Source: Siphonobacter sp. SORGH_AS_0500
GTDB lineage: Bacteria; Bacteroidota; Bacteroidia; Cytophagales; Spirosomataceae
NCBI RefSeq assembly: GCF_002838835.1
Contig: NZ_NHPP01000003.1
Coordinates: forward strand, 124,001-188,000
Direction: 5' to 3'
Length of the DNA stretch: 64,000 nucleotides
The translations under genes and the position numbers were made by a program. Below are positions 18,474 to 27,443 of the stretch, piece by piece. Every line of letters begins with the position of its first letter. Within the stretch, counting starts at the first letter, position 1. Under the pieces are notes generated by a model that worked only from the letters and a program-made list of their open reading frames with translations, had not been told where the DNA came from and made no database searches.

Positions 18474-19532
18474 TTAAGCCTGTTTGTTGATTAAATCAAT
18501 TAATAAATCAACGTATAAAGGACTGTTATTCAAACTTTCTACCAGTTGCCAGTGCTGACCTCCGTTTTCCTCAAATAACTCTTTATATTCTTCGCCTACT
18601 TCAATCGTCGTTTCGAGGCAGTCGGCCACAAACGCAGGGCTGAAGGCCAATACGCTTTTCTTTCCTTGTTTAGCCAGATCAATAATCACCTCGTCGGTGT
18701 AGGGTTTAATCCAGGGCGTTTTTCCCAGACGGCTCTGGAAACTGGTGGTATACGTACCTTCTTTTAAGCCCAACTCCTTTACGAGCAGGCGAGTAGTGGC
18801 GAAACACTGAGCCCGGTAGCAATACTGATTGTCCTTATGAATATGATCGCAGCAACTGCCAAACTTACAGGTATTACCCGTATGATCGCCCTTGGTAATC
18901 TGGCGTTCGGGTAAGCCGTGGTAACTGAACAGGAAGAAGTCGTACTCGTGTTCACGCATGTACTTGCGAGCCGTTTCCGCAAAATGTTCAATGAATTTGG
19001 GATGATCGTAAAAGGTATTGGTAAAGGAAATTTCAGGAATAACCTGCCATTTACCTACAATTTCCATGACCTTTTCATACACCGAACCCGTTGAAGCAGA
19101 AGCATATTGAGGGAAGAATGGAACGACAATAATCTTCTTCAGTCCTAACTTTTGAAAGCGATCCAGACCAGCTTGAATGCTGGGGTTCTGGTAACGCATG
19201 GCCAGCTCTACTTCGTAATCTTCACCCAGACGCTGTTGAACCAGTTCTTTAATATCTTCTCCGTAAAACTTGAGTGGCGAGCCGCGTTCCTCCCATAATT
19301 CCCGGTACACTTTAGCGGATTTGGGAGCCCGGAAGGGAGCAATAATCAGGTTGATTAAAGCCCAGCGATTCATGAAAGGAATATCAATGACGCGGCCATC
19401 CATCAAAAATTCCTGTAAATATTTACGTACGTCCGGTACACTGGGACTATCGGGTGTACCCAGGTTAACCAGTAAAATACCCGTTTTTAGTTGTTGAGTC
19501 GTGCGAGTGGACGCTAATTCTGTGACCTGCAT
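18474..19532 (-). CDS. hemH: Ferrochelatase
   Basis: Inserts ferrous iron into protoporphyrin IX (or into coproporphyrin in the coproporphyrin-dependent route). The 352-aa protein has the N-terminal LLVNLGTPDSPSVPDVRKYL, the IIVVPFFPQYASASTGSV loop, and the catalytic His in FLFSYHGLPERQ (near residue 200). CFATTRLLVKELGL and LAFSPAFVADCLETTIEV follow. A cysteine group near residue 220 (CKFGSCCDHIHKDNQYCYRAQC) could hold an Fe-S cluster or merely be cysteine rich. Monocistronic. Confidence 0.95.
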   Translation of the reverse strand: MQVTELASTRTTQQLKTGILLVNLGTPDSPSVPDVRKYLQEFLMDGRVIDIPFMNRWALINLIIAPFRAPKSAKVYRELWEERGSPLKFYGEDIKELVQQRLGEDYEVELAMRYQNPSIQAGLDRFQKLGLKKIIVVPFFPQYASASTGSVYEKVMEIVGKWQVIPEISFTNTFYDHPKFIEHFAETARKYMREHEYDFFLFSYHGLPERQITKGDHTGNTCKFGSCCDHIHKDNQYCYRAQCFATTRLLVKELGLKEGTYTTSFQSRLGKTPWIKPYTDEVIIDLAKQGKKSVLAFSPAFVADCLETTIEVGEEYKELFEENGGQHWQLVESLNNSPLYVDLLIDLINKQA

Positions 19533-19859
19533 GTTTGGAGGGTTACCTGAATAGATGTAACCTTAAAATACGTTCTGTCTATCTCTTCTTCGCTCGTGGC
19601 GTTTCGGGGGCAAAGGTCGGAAATCTTTGCCGTTCTACATATATAAAAACCTTCCCCGGAAGAGGAAGGTTTGAAGTTTGGTTAAGTTTGAGCAGGTTTA
19701 ATTAATGCTTGGTCAGGTTTGAGATAGTTTGACTTGGTTAGAAACGGTTTGATTGGTTAGGTGGATTTGATCCTAAACCGCCGGGGTACAAATAACTTTT
19801 CAAACCGAAATCAAACTTCAAACTACCTCAAACCCGCTCAAACTTTGTAAACCTTCTCG
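19533..19859. repeat. Intergenic region with facing TTTGA-rich arms
   Basis: 19670-19765 is rich in AGTTTGA/GGTTTGA words on the plus strand. 19800-19855 carries their complement (TCAAAC words), making an imperfect inverted repeat with shared strings such as AGTTTGAGC-GGTTT. The 19647-19672 hairpin sits at its outer edge. No gene is supported. Confidence 0.6.
19647..19672 (-). terminator. Probable katA terminator
   Basis: AAACCTTCC...GGAAGGTTT hairpin, followed on the minus strand by TTATAT. It is about 190 bases beyond the catalase stop. Confidence 0.5.
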
Positions 19860-21356
19860 CTAGTTAACTTCATGCTTTTTAGGCATTGCATTTTCTACGT
19901 TTACGCCTAAGCCCTGAGCAATTCGCATTCCCAGACCAATGTCGGCCCGGAAGAAGTGGCATAACTGACGGTTAATGATTTCGTCACGTTTAGGACCCGT
20001 AACGCCGCCCAAAGCACCCACGATGGTTTCTACCAGGTGGCTTTTCTGCTCATCGTCCAGAACGTTGCGATACAAGTTACCAGGTTGGCTGTAGTGGTCG
20101 TTCTCACCTTCGCCGTTGCGGTCGTACCAGCCAGCTATATTCGAATCCAGTTCCCAGGCAGGTTCCTGATAGCTTTGATCTGCTACAATGTTATCAAACG
20201 AGTTAGGGAAATAGTTGGGATTACGGCCACCGTTACCATCAACCCGCATTTGTCCGTCACGCTGGTAGTTAGTTGTAGCGAAAGGACAACGGTTTACGGG
20301 AATCTGTTCGTAGTTACCTCCTAAACGATACCGCTGAGCATCAGGATACGAGAGCAGACGGCCCTGTAACATCTTGTCGGGCGAATAACCAATGCCATCC
20401 ACCACGTGAGCGGGAGCAAAGGCCGCCTGTTCTACGTCCTGGAAGTAATTATCAGGGTTTCGGTTTAATTCAATTTCACCGACTTCAATCAGCGGATAAT
20501 CGGAGTGAGGCCATACTTTCGTCAAATCGAAAGGATTGATATGGTATGTTCTAGCTTCCGCTTCGGGCATGATCTGAACCTGCATCGACCATTTCGGGAA
20601 GTCACCCTTTTCAATGTGTTCCAGCAAATCACGCTGAGCAAAATCCATGTCTTTCGACTTCATTTCATCGGCATCTTTACCAGTGAAATTTTTAATGCCC
20701 TGTTTGGTCAGGAAGTGGAATTTTACGTAAAAACGCTCATTTTCTTTATTAATGAACGAAAACGTATGACTTCCAAATCCGTGCATGTGACGATAGCCAT
20801 AAGGCGTGCCGCGATCAGACATCAAAATCAGAACCTGATGTAATGATTCAGGATTCAGCGACCAAAAATCCCACATCATCGTAGGTGATTTCAGGTTAGT
20901 GAAAGGATCCCGCTTTTGCGTGTGAATGAAGTCACCAAATTTCTTGGGATCTTTGACGAAGAAGACGGGTGTGTTGTTACCTACTAAATCCCAGTTACCA
21001 TCTTCGGTATAAAACTTGAGAGCAAAACCGCGAGGGTCGCGTTCAGTATCAGCAGAGCCTTTTTCGCCACCTACGGTCGAAAAACGCAGAAATAAAGGCG
21101 TTTGCTTCCCAACTTCACTGAATACTTTTGCCCGAGAATACTTTGTAATATCATTGGTAATGGTCAGGGTACCGAAAGCACCAGAACCTTTGGCATGCAC
21201 TACCCGCTCTGGAATTCGCTCGCGGTTGAAGTGAGCCATTTTTTCGTGTAAAATATAGTCTTGTAGCAATAAAGGACCACGGGGACCTACGCTTTGTGAG
21301 TTTTCGTTTTCAGCATAGGGGCGTCCTGAAGCGGTTGTTAATTTTTGTTGATCCAT
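19860..21356 (-). CDS. katA: Monofunctional haem catalase
   Basis: Dismutates hydrogen peroxide. At 498 aa it is a small-subunit (clade 3-like) catalase. Visible features are the distal His54 in RVVHAKGSGAFG, the distal Asn region LVGNNTPVFFVKDP, and the proximal haem ligand Tyr in RLLSYPDAQRYRLG (near residue 335). NADPH-site residues are of the usual kind (HPHSDYPLIE-like PHSDYPLIEVG). Monocistronic. A 7-bp inverted repeat upstream may be an operator. Confidence 0.96.
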   Translation of the reverse strand: MDQQKLTTASGRPYAENENSQSVGPRGPLLLQDYILHEKMAHFNRERIPERVVHAKGSGAFGTLTITNDITKYSRAKVFSEVGKQTPLFLRFSTVGGEKGSADTERDPRGFALKFYTEDGNWDLVGNNTPVFFVKDPKKFGDFIHTQKRDPFTNLKSPTMMWDFWSLNPESLHQVLILMSDRGTPYGYRHMHGFGSHTFSFINKENERFYVKFHFLTKQGIKNFTGKDADEMKSKDMDFAQRDLLEHIEKGDFPKWSMQVQIMPEAEARTYHINPFDLTKVWPHSDYPLIEVGEIELNRNPDNYFQDVEQAAFAPAHVVDGIGYSPDKMLQGRLLSYPDAQRYRLGGNYEQIPVNRCPFATTNYQRDGQMRVDGNGGRNPNYFPNSFDNIVADQSYQEPAWELDSNIAGWYDRNGEGENDHYSQPGNLYRNVLDDEQKSHLVETIVGALGGVTGPKRDEIINRQLCHFFRADIGLGMRIAQGLGVNVENAMPKKHEVN

Positions 21357-21407
21357 CGCTTGCTTAGTGATTTTGAAGTAAGAACTGAGACAAAAGTATA
21401 AGGAAGA

Positions 21408-21428
21408 AATCGATAAGTAAAATCGATT
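21408..21428. promoter_or_regulatory. Inverted repeat upstream of katA
   Basis: AATCGAT-AAGTAAA-ATCGATT lies 52-72 bases upstream of the katA ATG, just upstream of a TACTTTTG -7-like box on the minus strand. It is a candidate site for a peroxide regulator; the binding protein is not identified. Confidence 0.35.
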
Positions 21429-21454
21429 ATATTGATGAATGTATAATAAAACGT

Positions 21455-21483
21455 AATGACCACCCTACTTAAGGATGGTCATT
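21455..21483 (-). terminator. nuoH terminator
   Basis: AATGACCA...TGGTCATT hairpin 27 bases after the nuoH stop on the minus strand. Confidence 0.6.
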
Positions 21484-21509
21484 AGTTATAACTTATTTAT
21501 TATCAGATG

Positions 21510-22595
21510 TTAAACCATCAATAAACGCCATACGCCAGATAAGACGACCATCACTAAAGCAAGAGGCGTTAAGACTTTCCAGCCTAAATACATTAATTGA
21601 TCCACGCGAAGGCGAGGGTAAGTCCAGCGAACCCAGATTTGAACGAGGATTAACAAAGCAGCTTTGGCCAGTAACCAGAACATACCTGAGAAGTTACCTA
21701 ACAGCGTTCCTGGTGCACCGGAAGTCCAGTCGGCTAATTTTACCGGACCTATGTTAGGTAAGGGGGTATTCCAGCTACCTAGAAACAACACTACACCGAG
21801 AATACTAACCAGCATCATCATGGCATACTCGCTAAGGAAAACCAGGGCCCAGCGAAAACCGGAATATTCCGTATGAAAGCCACCTACCAGCTCAGATTCC
21901 GCTTCGGGCAAGTCGAAAGGAGCTCGGTTACATTCGGCCAGCGAGGCGATGAAGTAGATGATAAAGGCAATAAAGAAAAGTGGCATTCGGAAAATATTCC
22001 AGCTTAGAAAACCACCGTTGGCCGTTACGTCCAATCCCCAGCTTTTTATACCGAAGAAATAGACATTTTCCTGAGAATAAATGCCTTGCTGAAAACTAAT
22101 TTCCTGTAAATCAAGGCTCTGGCAAATCATGGCTACGCACAGCACCGAAAGCCCCAGCGGAATTTCATAGCTCACAATCTGAGCTACTGAGCGAATGGCT
22201 CCAAACAGGGAATATTTATTGTTAGAAGCCCAGCCTGCAATGATAATGCCCAGCACATCGAGTGAAACGATGGCCATGAGCCAGAAAACGCCAATGGCGG
22301 TGCTGGAGCCAATCCAGTCGGGGCCGAGTGGAACGACGGCATAACCTAGAAAAATCGCCACAAAAATCAGACAGGGAGCCACCAGATACATCCAGCGATC
22401 TGCCAGTTTGGGCACAATGTCTTCTTTCTGGAGTAACTTCAATAAATCGGCAAATAACTGGAGTAAGCCATATGGACCCACTTCGGTAGGGCCGAGGCGA
22501 TCCTGAATAAAACCCGAAATTTTTCGTTCAGCGTATACTCCTACTACAACCGTAGCAAGAGTCAGGGCGAGGCATATCAGTAAAGCAGGAAGCAA
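21510..22595 (-). CDS. nuoH: NADH-quinone oxidoreductase subunit H
   Basis: A membrane subunit of respiratory complex I at the quinone site. It is 361 aa with about eight hydrophobic helices. Family signatures are ERKISGFIQDRLGPTEVGPYG near residue 23, DLLKLLQKEDIVP, and EIPLGLSVL near 145. SLAECNRAPFDLPEAESELVGGFHTEYSG near 218 and QIWVRWTYPRLRVDQLMYLGWK near the end complete the set. The oddity is context: no other nuo gene flanks it, and it stands between katA and asnS with its own flanking terminators. Confidence 0.96.
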   Translation of the reverse strand: MLPALLICLALTLATVVVGVYAERKISGFIQDRLGPTEVGPYGLLQLFADLLKLLQKEDIVPKLADRWMYLVAPCLIFVAIFLGYAVVPLGPDWIGSSTAIGVFWLMAIVSLDVLGIIIAGWASNNKYSLFGAIRSVAQIVSYEIPLGLSVLCVAMICQSLDLQEISFQQGIYSQENVYFFGIKSWGLDVTANGGFLSWNIFRMPLFFIAFIIYFIASLAECNRAPFDLPEAESELVGGFHTEYSGFRWALVFLSEYAMMMLVSILGVVLFLGSWNTPLPNIGPVKLADWTSGAPGTLLGNFSGMFWLLAKAALLILVQIWVRWTYPRLRVDQLMYLGWKVLTPLALVMVVLSGVWRLLMV

Positions 22596-22676
22596 AATAG
22601 TACACGTTTACAGGTTTGGGAATTTCCCGCTGCAAATCTAAGCCGATGCTCGGATTAATTTAGAATGGAACTAAAA

Positions 22677-22704
22677 AAGACCGTTTCTTAGGAGAAACGG
22701 TCTT
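22677..22704 (-). terminator. asnS terminator
   Basis: AAGACCGTTTCT...AGAAACGGTCTT hairpin running into T-rich DNA on the minus strand, 22 bases after the asnS stop. Confidence 0.85.
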
Positions 22705-22726
22705 CACAACTAGAGAAAATCGGGTA

Positions 22727-24181
22727 TTAGAACTCTGCTGATTTAGGGAAACGAGGGAAAGGAATTACATCACGGATGTTACCCATACCCGTTACAAACT
22801 GAATCAGACGCTCGAAACCTAAACCAAAACCCGAGTGCGGAGCCGAACCGAATCGACGCGTGTCGAGGAACCAGTCCATGCTTTGAGGTTCAATGCCGAC
22901 TTCTTCCATCCGGGCTACGAGTTTTTCCAGATTATCTTCCCGCTGACTTCCGCCAATCATTTCACCGATACCGGGGAATAATACGTCCATGGCCCGTACC
23001 GTCGGTCCTTTGTCTTCGGGACGATCCACTTCCTGTTTCATGTAGAAAGCCTTGATCGCCCGGGGATAATGCGTCAGGATGACGGGTTTCTTGAAGTGCT
23101 TTTCAACGAGGTAACGCTCGTGCTCACTTTGGAGATCAATACCCCATTCTACAGGGTACTGGAACTTCTTCTCTTTGTGAGGCTTCGACTGAAGCAAAAT
23201 TTCAATAGCCTTCGTATAAGTCAGACGCTCGAACTCGTTTTCTACCACAAACTGGAGCTTTTCCAGCAGCGGCATGGGACTACGCTCGTTCTGGGGCTTG
23301 TTCTTTTCTTCCTCAAGCAACCGTTTTTCGAGGAAAGCTAAATCGTCCTGGCAGTTTTCCAGAGCGTATTTAATCACGTACTGAACGAAATCTTCGGCCA
23401 GAGCCATGTTATCTTCCAGTTCGAAGAACGCCATTTCGGGCTCAATCATCCAGAACTCAGCTAAGTGACGAGTCGTGTTTGAGTTTTCGGCCCGGAACGT
23501 AGGACCAAACGTATAGATTTTACCCAGACCCAAAGCCGCTAATTCGCCTTCCAACTGCCCTGATACCGTCAGGTTAGTTTCTTTGCCGAAAAAGTCTTCT
23601 TTATAATTAATCGAACCATCTTCGTTCAGAGGTGGATTTTTAGGATCCAGCGTGGTGACGCGGAACATTTCACCCGCTCCTTCGGCATCCGATCCCGTAA
23701 TAATGGGAGAGTTCCAGTAGAAAAATCCATTATCACTGAAATACTTATGAACGGCGAAAGCCAGGGCATGACGCACCCGGAACACCGCCGAGAACGTATT
23801 GGTACGAGGACGTAAGTGAGCAATTTCCCGTAGAAACTCCAGCGAATGACGCTTGGGTTGCAGCGGATACAGATCAGGATCGGCTGTGCCGTATACTTCG
23901 ATGGACTCAACTTTTAATTCAACTGACTGGCCCGCTCCCTGCGAATCGACCAGTACCCCGGTAGCTGCAATGGCAGAGCCGGTCGTTACGAGTTTGAGAA
24001 TATCGTCCGAAATCACGCCCGCTTCAGCCACAACTTGCAGGTTATTGATGGTCGAGCCGTCATTTAGAGCAATAAAATTGACATTCTTGCTCTCTCGCTT
24101 GGTTCGAACCCACCCCTGAACCGTTAGGGTCTGACCCACAAAACCGTGGTGACGGAGGTAATCTTTAATTTGATATTTCAT
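22727..24181 (-). CDS. asnS: Asparaginyl-tRNA synthetase
   Basis: Charges tRNA-Asn in the cytoplasm. The 484-aa class IIb enzyme has an OB-fold anticodon domain ([25 protein letters not shown], residues 18-42). Motif 2 is in [26 protein letters not shown] and motif 3 in [27 protein letters not shown] at the C-terminus. Asn rather than Asp specificity is supported by the [11 protein letters not shown] context. A typical housekeeping gene, standing alone with its own terminator. Confidence 0.97.
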   Translation of the reverse strand: MKYQIKDYLRHHGFVGQTLTVQGWVRTKRESKNVNFIALNDGSTINNLQVVAEAGVISDDILKLVTTGSAIAATGVLVDSQGAGQSVELKVESIEVYGTADPDLYPLQPKRHSLEFLREIAHLRPRTNTFSAVFRVRHALAFAVHKYFSDNGFFYWNSPIITGSDAEGAGEMFRVTTLDPKNPPLNEDGSINYKEDFFGKETNLTVSGQLEGELAALGLGKIYTFGPTFRAENSNTTRHLAEFWMIEPEMAFFELEDNMALAEDFVQYVIKYALENCQDDLAFLEKRLLEEEKNKPQNERSPMPLLEKLQFVVENEFERLTYTKAIEILLQSKPHKEKKFQYPVEWGIDLQSEHERYLVEKHFKKPVILTHYPRAIKAFYMKQEVDRPEDKGPTVRAMDVLFPGIGEMIGGSQREDNLEKLVARMEEVGIEPQSMDWFLDTRRFGSAPHSGFGLGFERLIQFVTGMGNIRDVIPFPRFPKSAEF

Positions 24182-24392
24182 GATGAACTTCGATCAGCGG
24201 CGGAACACTCGTCCGCCTGTAATGGTCGCAAAATTAGCTACTTCCTGTTACCAGAGAAAAAAAATCCGGTAATGAGCAATGGTTTATGTAGGTTTTAAGG
24301 AAAAAATAGATCGAAGAAGAAGGATTCGTGTATCAAATAGATAATAAATCCTAAGGAATGTATTAAAAATCACCTCAGACCAGCTTTGCTCT

Positions 24393-24423
24393 TTGGTGAA
24401 GGGCGTACGGGAAATTACCTTTG
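24393..24423 (+). promoter_or_regulatory. Promoter of the PAP2-like gene
   Basis: TTG (24393-24395), 20 bases, then TACCTTTG (24416-24423) fit the Bacteroidota sigma factor consensus. The expected transcript start, near 24430, favours the TTG start codon at 24457. Confidence 0.6.
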
Positions 24424-24456
24424 TTGTTAGTCGAATCACAAACTAGACCTTAACAC

Positions 24457-25119
24457 TTGAATACCGCCCTTGCCCGTTTCCTTTCGTTTGTTCTGCATCC
24501 CTTATTAATTCCGACCGTTTTATTCGGAATTATTTTTTACGCAGCCACGCCTGCCGTTGCCAATCTGGCGGCGTTCAATGGCGAGCAAACCATCGATTTT
24601 TTTGGTATCAAATTATCCTTCAGAGCAGGGCTATTGTTACTGGTTTTCTTTTTTACTTTTTTGATTCCCAGTTATTTATTATACGTGCTGTATCGGCTGA
24701 AAGTGATTAAAAGCCTCACCATGGAAAATTTACAGGACCGGCGATTGCCTTACCTGGTCATTGTGATGCTGTATACCATTTTCTCCTATGCTTCGTTTCG
24801 CTACATGGCGTTGTTACCTGAGGTAACGGTAGTAATGGCCAGTATAACCTTTTCCATTTCCTGTGTCGCTTTTATCAGTCTCTACTGGCAAATTTCAGCT
24901 CATGCCACAGGAATGGGCGGAGTGCTGGGCGGCTTACTGGCCTTAACCCTAAAGCTGGGGTTGAGCAGTTTACTCATTCCTTTCCTGATCGTTACGTTAT
25001 TAACGGGTTTTCTGATGAGTGCCCGTTTGTATCTTAATGCTCACACTCCCCGGCAGATTCTGATGGGGCTGTTATTAGGGGCTATCGTCTGCGGAACTAC
25101 CTTTTACATTTTTATCTAG
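24457..25119 (+). CDS. PAP2-like integral membrane protein
   Basis: A 220-aa protein with about six hydrophobic helices. ENLQDRRLPYLVI (near 89), ISAHATGMGGVLGG (near 147) and SARLYLNAHTPRQILMGLLLG (near 188) align loosely with the three PAP2 phosphatase motifs. The histidines of motifs 2 and 3 are retained. Members act on membrane phospholipid or isoprenoid phosphates, but this divergent Bacteroidota branch is uncharacterised to my knowledge. The start is TTG; the next in-frame ATG (residue 89) is far too late. Confidence 0.65.
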   Translation: MNTALARFLSFVLHPLLIPTVLFGIIFYAATPAVANLAAFNGEQTIDFFGIKLSFRAGLLLLVFFFTFLIPSYLLYVLYRLKVIKSLTMENLQDRRLPYLVIVMLYTIFSYASFRYMALLPEVTVVMASITFSISCVAFISLYWQISAHATGMGGVLGGLLALTLKLGLSSLLIPFLIVTLLTGFLMSARLYLNAHTPRQILMGLLLGAIVCGTTFYIFI

Positions 25120-25145
25120 TTCTCCTAAAGGGCTATAATGCAAAA

Positions 25146-25170
25146 AGCCATCCCCGTCAAAAGGATGGCT
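25146..25170 (-). terminator. rpsU terminator
   Basis: AGCCATCC...GGATGGCT hairpin running into TTTTTG on the minus strand, 41 bases after the rpsU stop. Confidence 0.8.
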
Positions 25171-25211
25171 AAATATGCCGTCGTAAGGGATTATTGAATC
25201 CGTTACTGCAA

Positions 25212-25406
25212 CTATTGTTGCTCGCTTTCCTGCATCTTCTGACGGTAAGCCGCCTTGATGACCTGGTGACGACGAGTGATTGATGGCTTCGTAAACGCCA
25301 TACGAGAACGAAGTTCACGCATTACGCCCGTTTTTTCGAATTTCTTCTTGAAACGTTTGAGAGCCTTGTCAATGCTTTCGTTTTCTTTAACTTGAACGAT
25401 AATCAT
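25212..25406 (-). CDS. rpsU: Ribosomal protein bS21
   Basis: A small-subunit ribosomal protein located near the 16S rRNA 3' end. It is 64 aa, very basic, and begins MIIVQVKENESIDKALKRFK as bS21 does. The longer frame to 25442 would add 12 unrelated residues upstream and cross the promoter leader, so the ATG at 25406 is chosen. In Bacteroidota bS21 is linked to sequestration of the anti-Shine-Dalgarno sequence, which fits the scarcity of SD sites in this window. Confidence 0.95.
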   Translation of the reverse strand: MIIVQVKENESIDKALKRFKKKFEKTGVMRELRSRMAFTKPSITRRHQVIKAAYRQKMQESEQQ

Positions 25407-25452
25407 GTGTGTTATTCGGCAATTTGAATGGTTCAACTCCAAAACAGGATTG

Positions 25453-25482
25453 CAAATATACGCTTCTATTTCAAAATTTCAA
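25453..25482 (-). promoter_or_regulatory. rpsU promoter
   Basis: On the minus strand, TTG (25480-25482), 19 bases and TATATTTG (25453-25460) form a near-ideal Bacteroidota promoter 47 bases before the ATG. Confidence 0.75.
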
Positions 25483-25610
25483 TAGTTTATTAACAACTTT
25501 GGCGAAGGATTCGATCAGTAGGGAATTCTCCGCGGGAGATGTTGGGCATAGCCCCTCCCTTTTTCTTTTTATTTATAGGTAAATGGCCTCATCATCAAGG
25601 CATACGACAC

Positions 25611-26549
25611 ATGAAACGTCAGGCGATCATAGATTTGGGTACGAATACTTTTCAGTTGATGGTAGCGGAAATGGAGCAGGGGAATTTTAAAATTCTGCAC
25701 GATTCCAGTTTACCCGCCAAAATCGGCGAAGGTGGAATTTCAGAAGGTAAAATTTCAGATGAAGGGATCCGTCGGGCCATCGGGGTATTGAAACAGTTTC
25801 GACAGATTACGGATGAATATAACATTGAGCCTGAGAAAATTACGGCTCTGGGTACAAGTGCCATTCGCAATGCCTCCAATCAGGCCGAATTTTCCCAGCG
25901 AGTGCTGGAAGAAACCGGCATAACGGTTACCATCATCAAAGGGGAAGAAGAAGCAGGCCTGATTTATGAAGGAGTAAAAGCCGGAATGAAGCTTAGAAAA
26001 GAAACGTCACTCATCGTGGATATTGGCGGTGGAAGTGTAGAATTTATTCTTTGCAACAACGAGAAACTGTTCTGGAAACAAAGTTTTGAAATTGGTGGGC
26101 AGCGGTTGATGGATCGCTTCAATCAAACCGATCCAATTTTGCCCGATTCAATTAGTAAGCTTAATGAATACCTGGAACAGCAACTGGTACCTTTAACCAA
26201 CGCCGTACACCAGTACGAAGCCCACGAACTGATTGGATCGGCAGGTTCTTTCGAGACTTTACTGGACATTCATTCCATTCGTGAAACCGGCGAATTGCCT
26301 GATCCATCGTTAACTAGCGGAGAGTTGCCGCTGGCTTCGTTCATTGATTCCTACGAAAAATTCATTACTTCTGATCATGACCAACGCCTGGAAATTCCCG
26401 GTATGAAAGCGTATCGGGCGGATATGATCGTGGTAGCCAGTTGCCTCATTGCCTTCCTCCTGCGGAAATACGGTCTGAAAAATATCCGCGTTTCGATGTA
26501 CGCCATGAAGGAAGGAATGTTGTCCCGAATGAGTAAGCAGGAATCATAG
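25611..26549 (+). CDS. Ppx/GppA family phosphatase
   Basis: An exopolyphosphatase or pppGpp phosphatase-like protein of the ASKHA fold. The start is the ATG at 25611 (312 aa, MKRQAIIDLGTNTFQLMVAE). The longer frame from 25539 adds unrelated hydrophobic residues. Motifs are IDLGTNTFQL (phosphate 1), GTSAIRNASN near 80, EEEAGLIYEGV near 117 and IVDIGGGSVEFIL near 135. IGSAGSFETL near 206 follows. It lacks the C-terminal HD domain of long Ppx proteins, as is common in Bacteroidota. Substrate choice cannot be read. Confidence 0.9.
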   Translation: MKRQAIIDLGTNTFQLMVAEMEQGNFKILHDSSLPAKIGEGGISEGKISDEGIRRAIGVLKQFRQITDEYNIEPEKITALGTSAIRNASNQAEFSQRVLEETGITVTIIKGEEEAGLIYEGVKAGMKLRKETSLIVDIGGGSVEFILCNNEKLFWKQSFEIGGQRLMDRFNQTDPILPDSISKLNEYLEQQLVPLTNAVHQYEAHELIGSAGSFETLLDIHSIRETGELPDPSLTSGELPLASFIDSYEKFITSDHDQRLEIPGMKAYRADMIVVASCLIAFLLRKYGLKNIRVSMYAMKEGMLSRMSKQES

Positions 26550-26768
26550 AATTGTTAAAAAAGCTCAACATCGCACGATACCAGTCCGTTTTGCGTATCT
26601 TTTTGAACAAGTATTTGGTAAAGAAGGTAGTTGATTAAGATTTTGGAGGCGATAAAAAAGCTAAAAAGATCAAGTACTACTAAACCTTTTACGCGTTCAT
26701 AGGTTGCCTAAGTATCAACGAGAATATCACTCCAAAACCTGCATTATTAAGACGGATTGATTTGTGTA

Positions 26769-27236
26769 ATGGAAAGAAGACACTTCCTTAAATTCTGTTT
26801 AGTAACACCTTTGGTGGGCACCCTACTGACTCAGAATCCGGTTAAGCGATACCCGGTTGAAAAAACTGATTCAGAGTGGAAGCGAATTCTTACTCCCGAG
26901 CAGTATTTCGTAACCCGGCAGAAAGGGACGGAAAGGGCTTTTTCCGGAAAGTTCTGGAACAATCGGGAGAAAGGAAGCTATCGCTGTGTATGTTGTAATG
27001 CTGAATTGTTCAGAACGGATGCCCAGTTCGATAATGGTAGTGGCTGGCCCACGTTTTCGCGGGTAGCCAATCCTCGTAATGTAGAGGAAACAGAAATGCC
27101 CGGTGGCCGAGGTAATGAATTGACTTGCAGTCGTTGCGGGGCTTACCTGGGGCGGTCTACGCCGGATGGCTCCGCTCCGGGGCGATTGAAGTACACTATT
27201 AATTCGGCGGCTTTACTGTTTGAACGAAATAAATAA
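26769..27236 (+). CDS. Exported MsrB-like protein lacking the catalytic cysteine
   Basis: It has the fold signature of peptide methionine sulfoxide reductase B: TERAFSGKFW, then FDNGSGWPTFSR near residue 87. The zinc cysteines Cys73/Cys76 and Cys120/Cys123 are all present. The nucleophile position, normally RYCINS, reads KYTINS with Thr143. The active-site HLGH is YLGR (126-129). So the zinc scaffold is kept while the catalytic residues are gone. The N-terminus MERRHFLKFC plus a hydrophobic stretch looks like a Tat-type or ordinary signal. The start is the ATG at 26769; the TTG at 26757 is an alternative. It is probably not a functional reductase. Confidence 0.8.
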   Translation: MERRHFLKFCLVTPLVGTLLTQNPVKRYPVEKTDSEWKRILTPEQYFVTRQKGTERAFSGKFWNNREKGSYRCVCCNAELFRTDAQFDNGSGWPTFSRVANPRNVEETEMPGGRGNELTCSRCGAYLGRSTPDGSAPGRLKYTINSAALLFERNK

Positions 27237-27245
27237 TTACCCAGG

Positions 27246-27265
27246 GCCAGCAGAGAACTGCTGGT
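27246..27265 (+). terminator. Terminator of the MsrB-like gene
   Basis: CCAGCAG-AGAA-CTGCTGG stem followed by TCTTTTTTG, about 10 bases after the stop. Confidence 0.8.
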
Positions 27266-27443
27266 CTTTTTTGTATTTTTCCAACCAGAGGGCTTTTTTC
27301 TCATACCCAAATTTGTAGAGTAATTCGGTATAAGATTTGGTATATCTATTGTATGCTTATACTTAATTGGTTATTTTTCCGATTATGTAGAGGTTTTAAT
27401 AATTGTTTAAGGAATTTTTAGATTTTATAACAACTGGACACCT

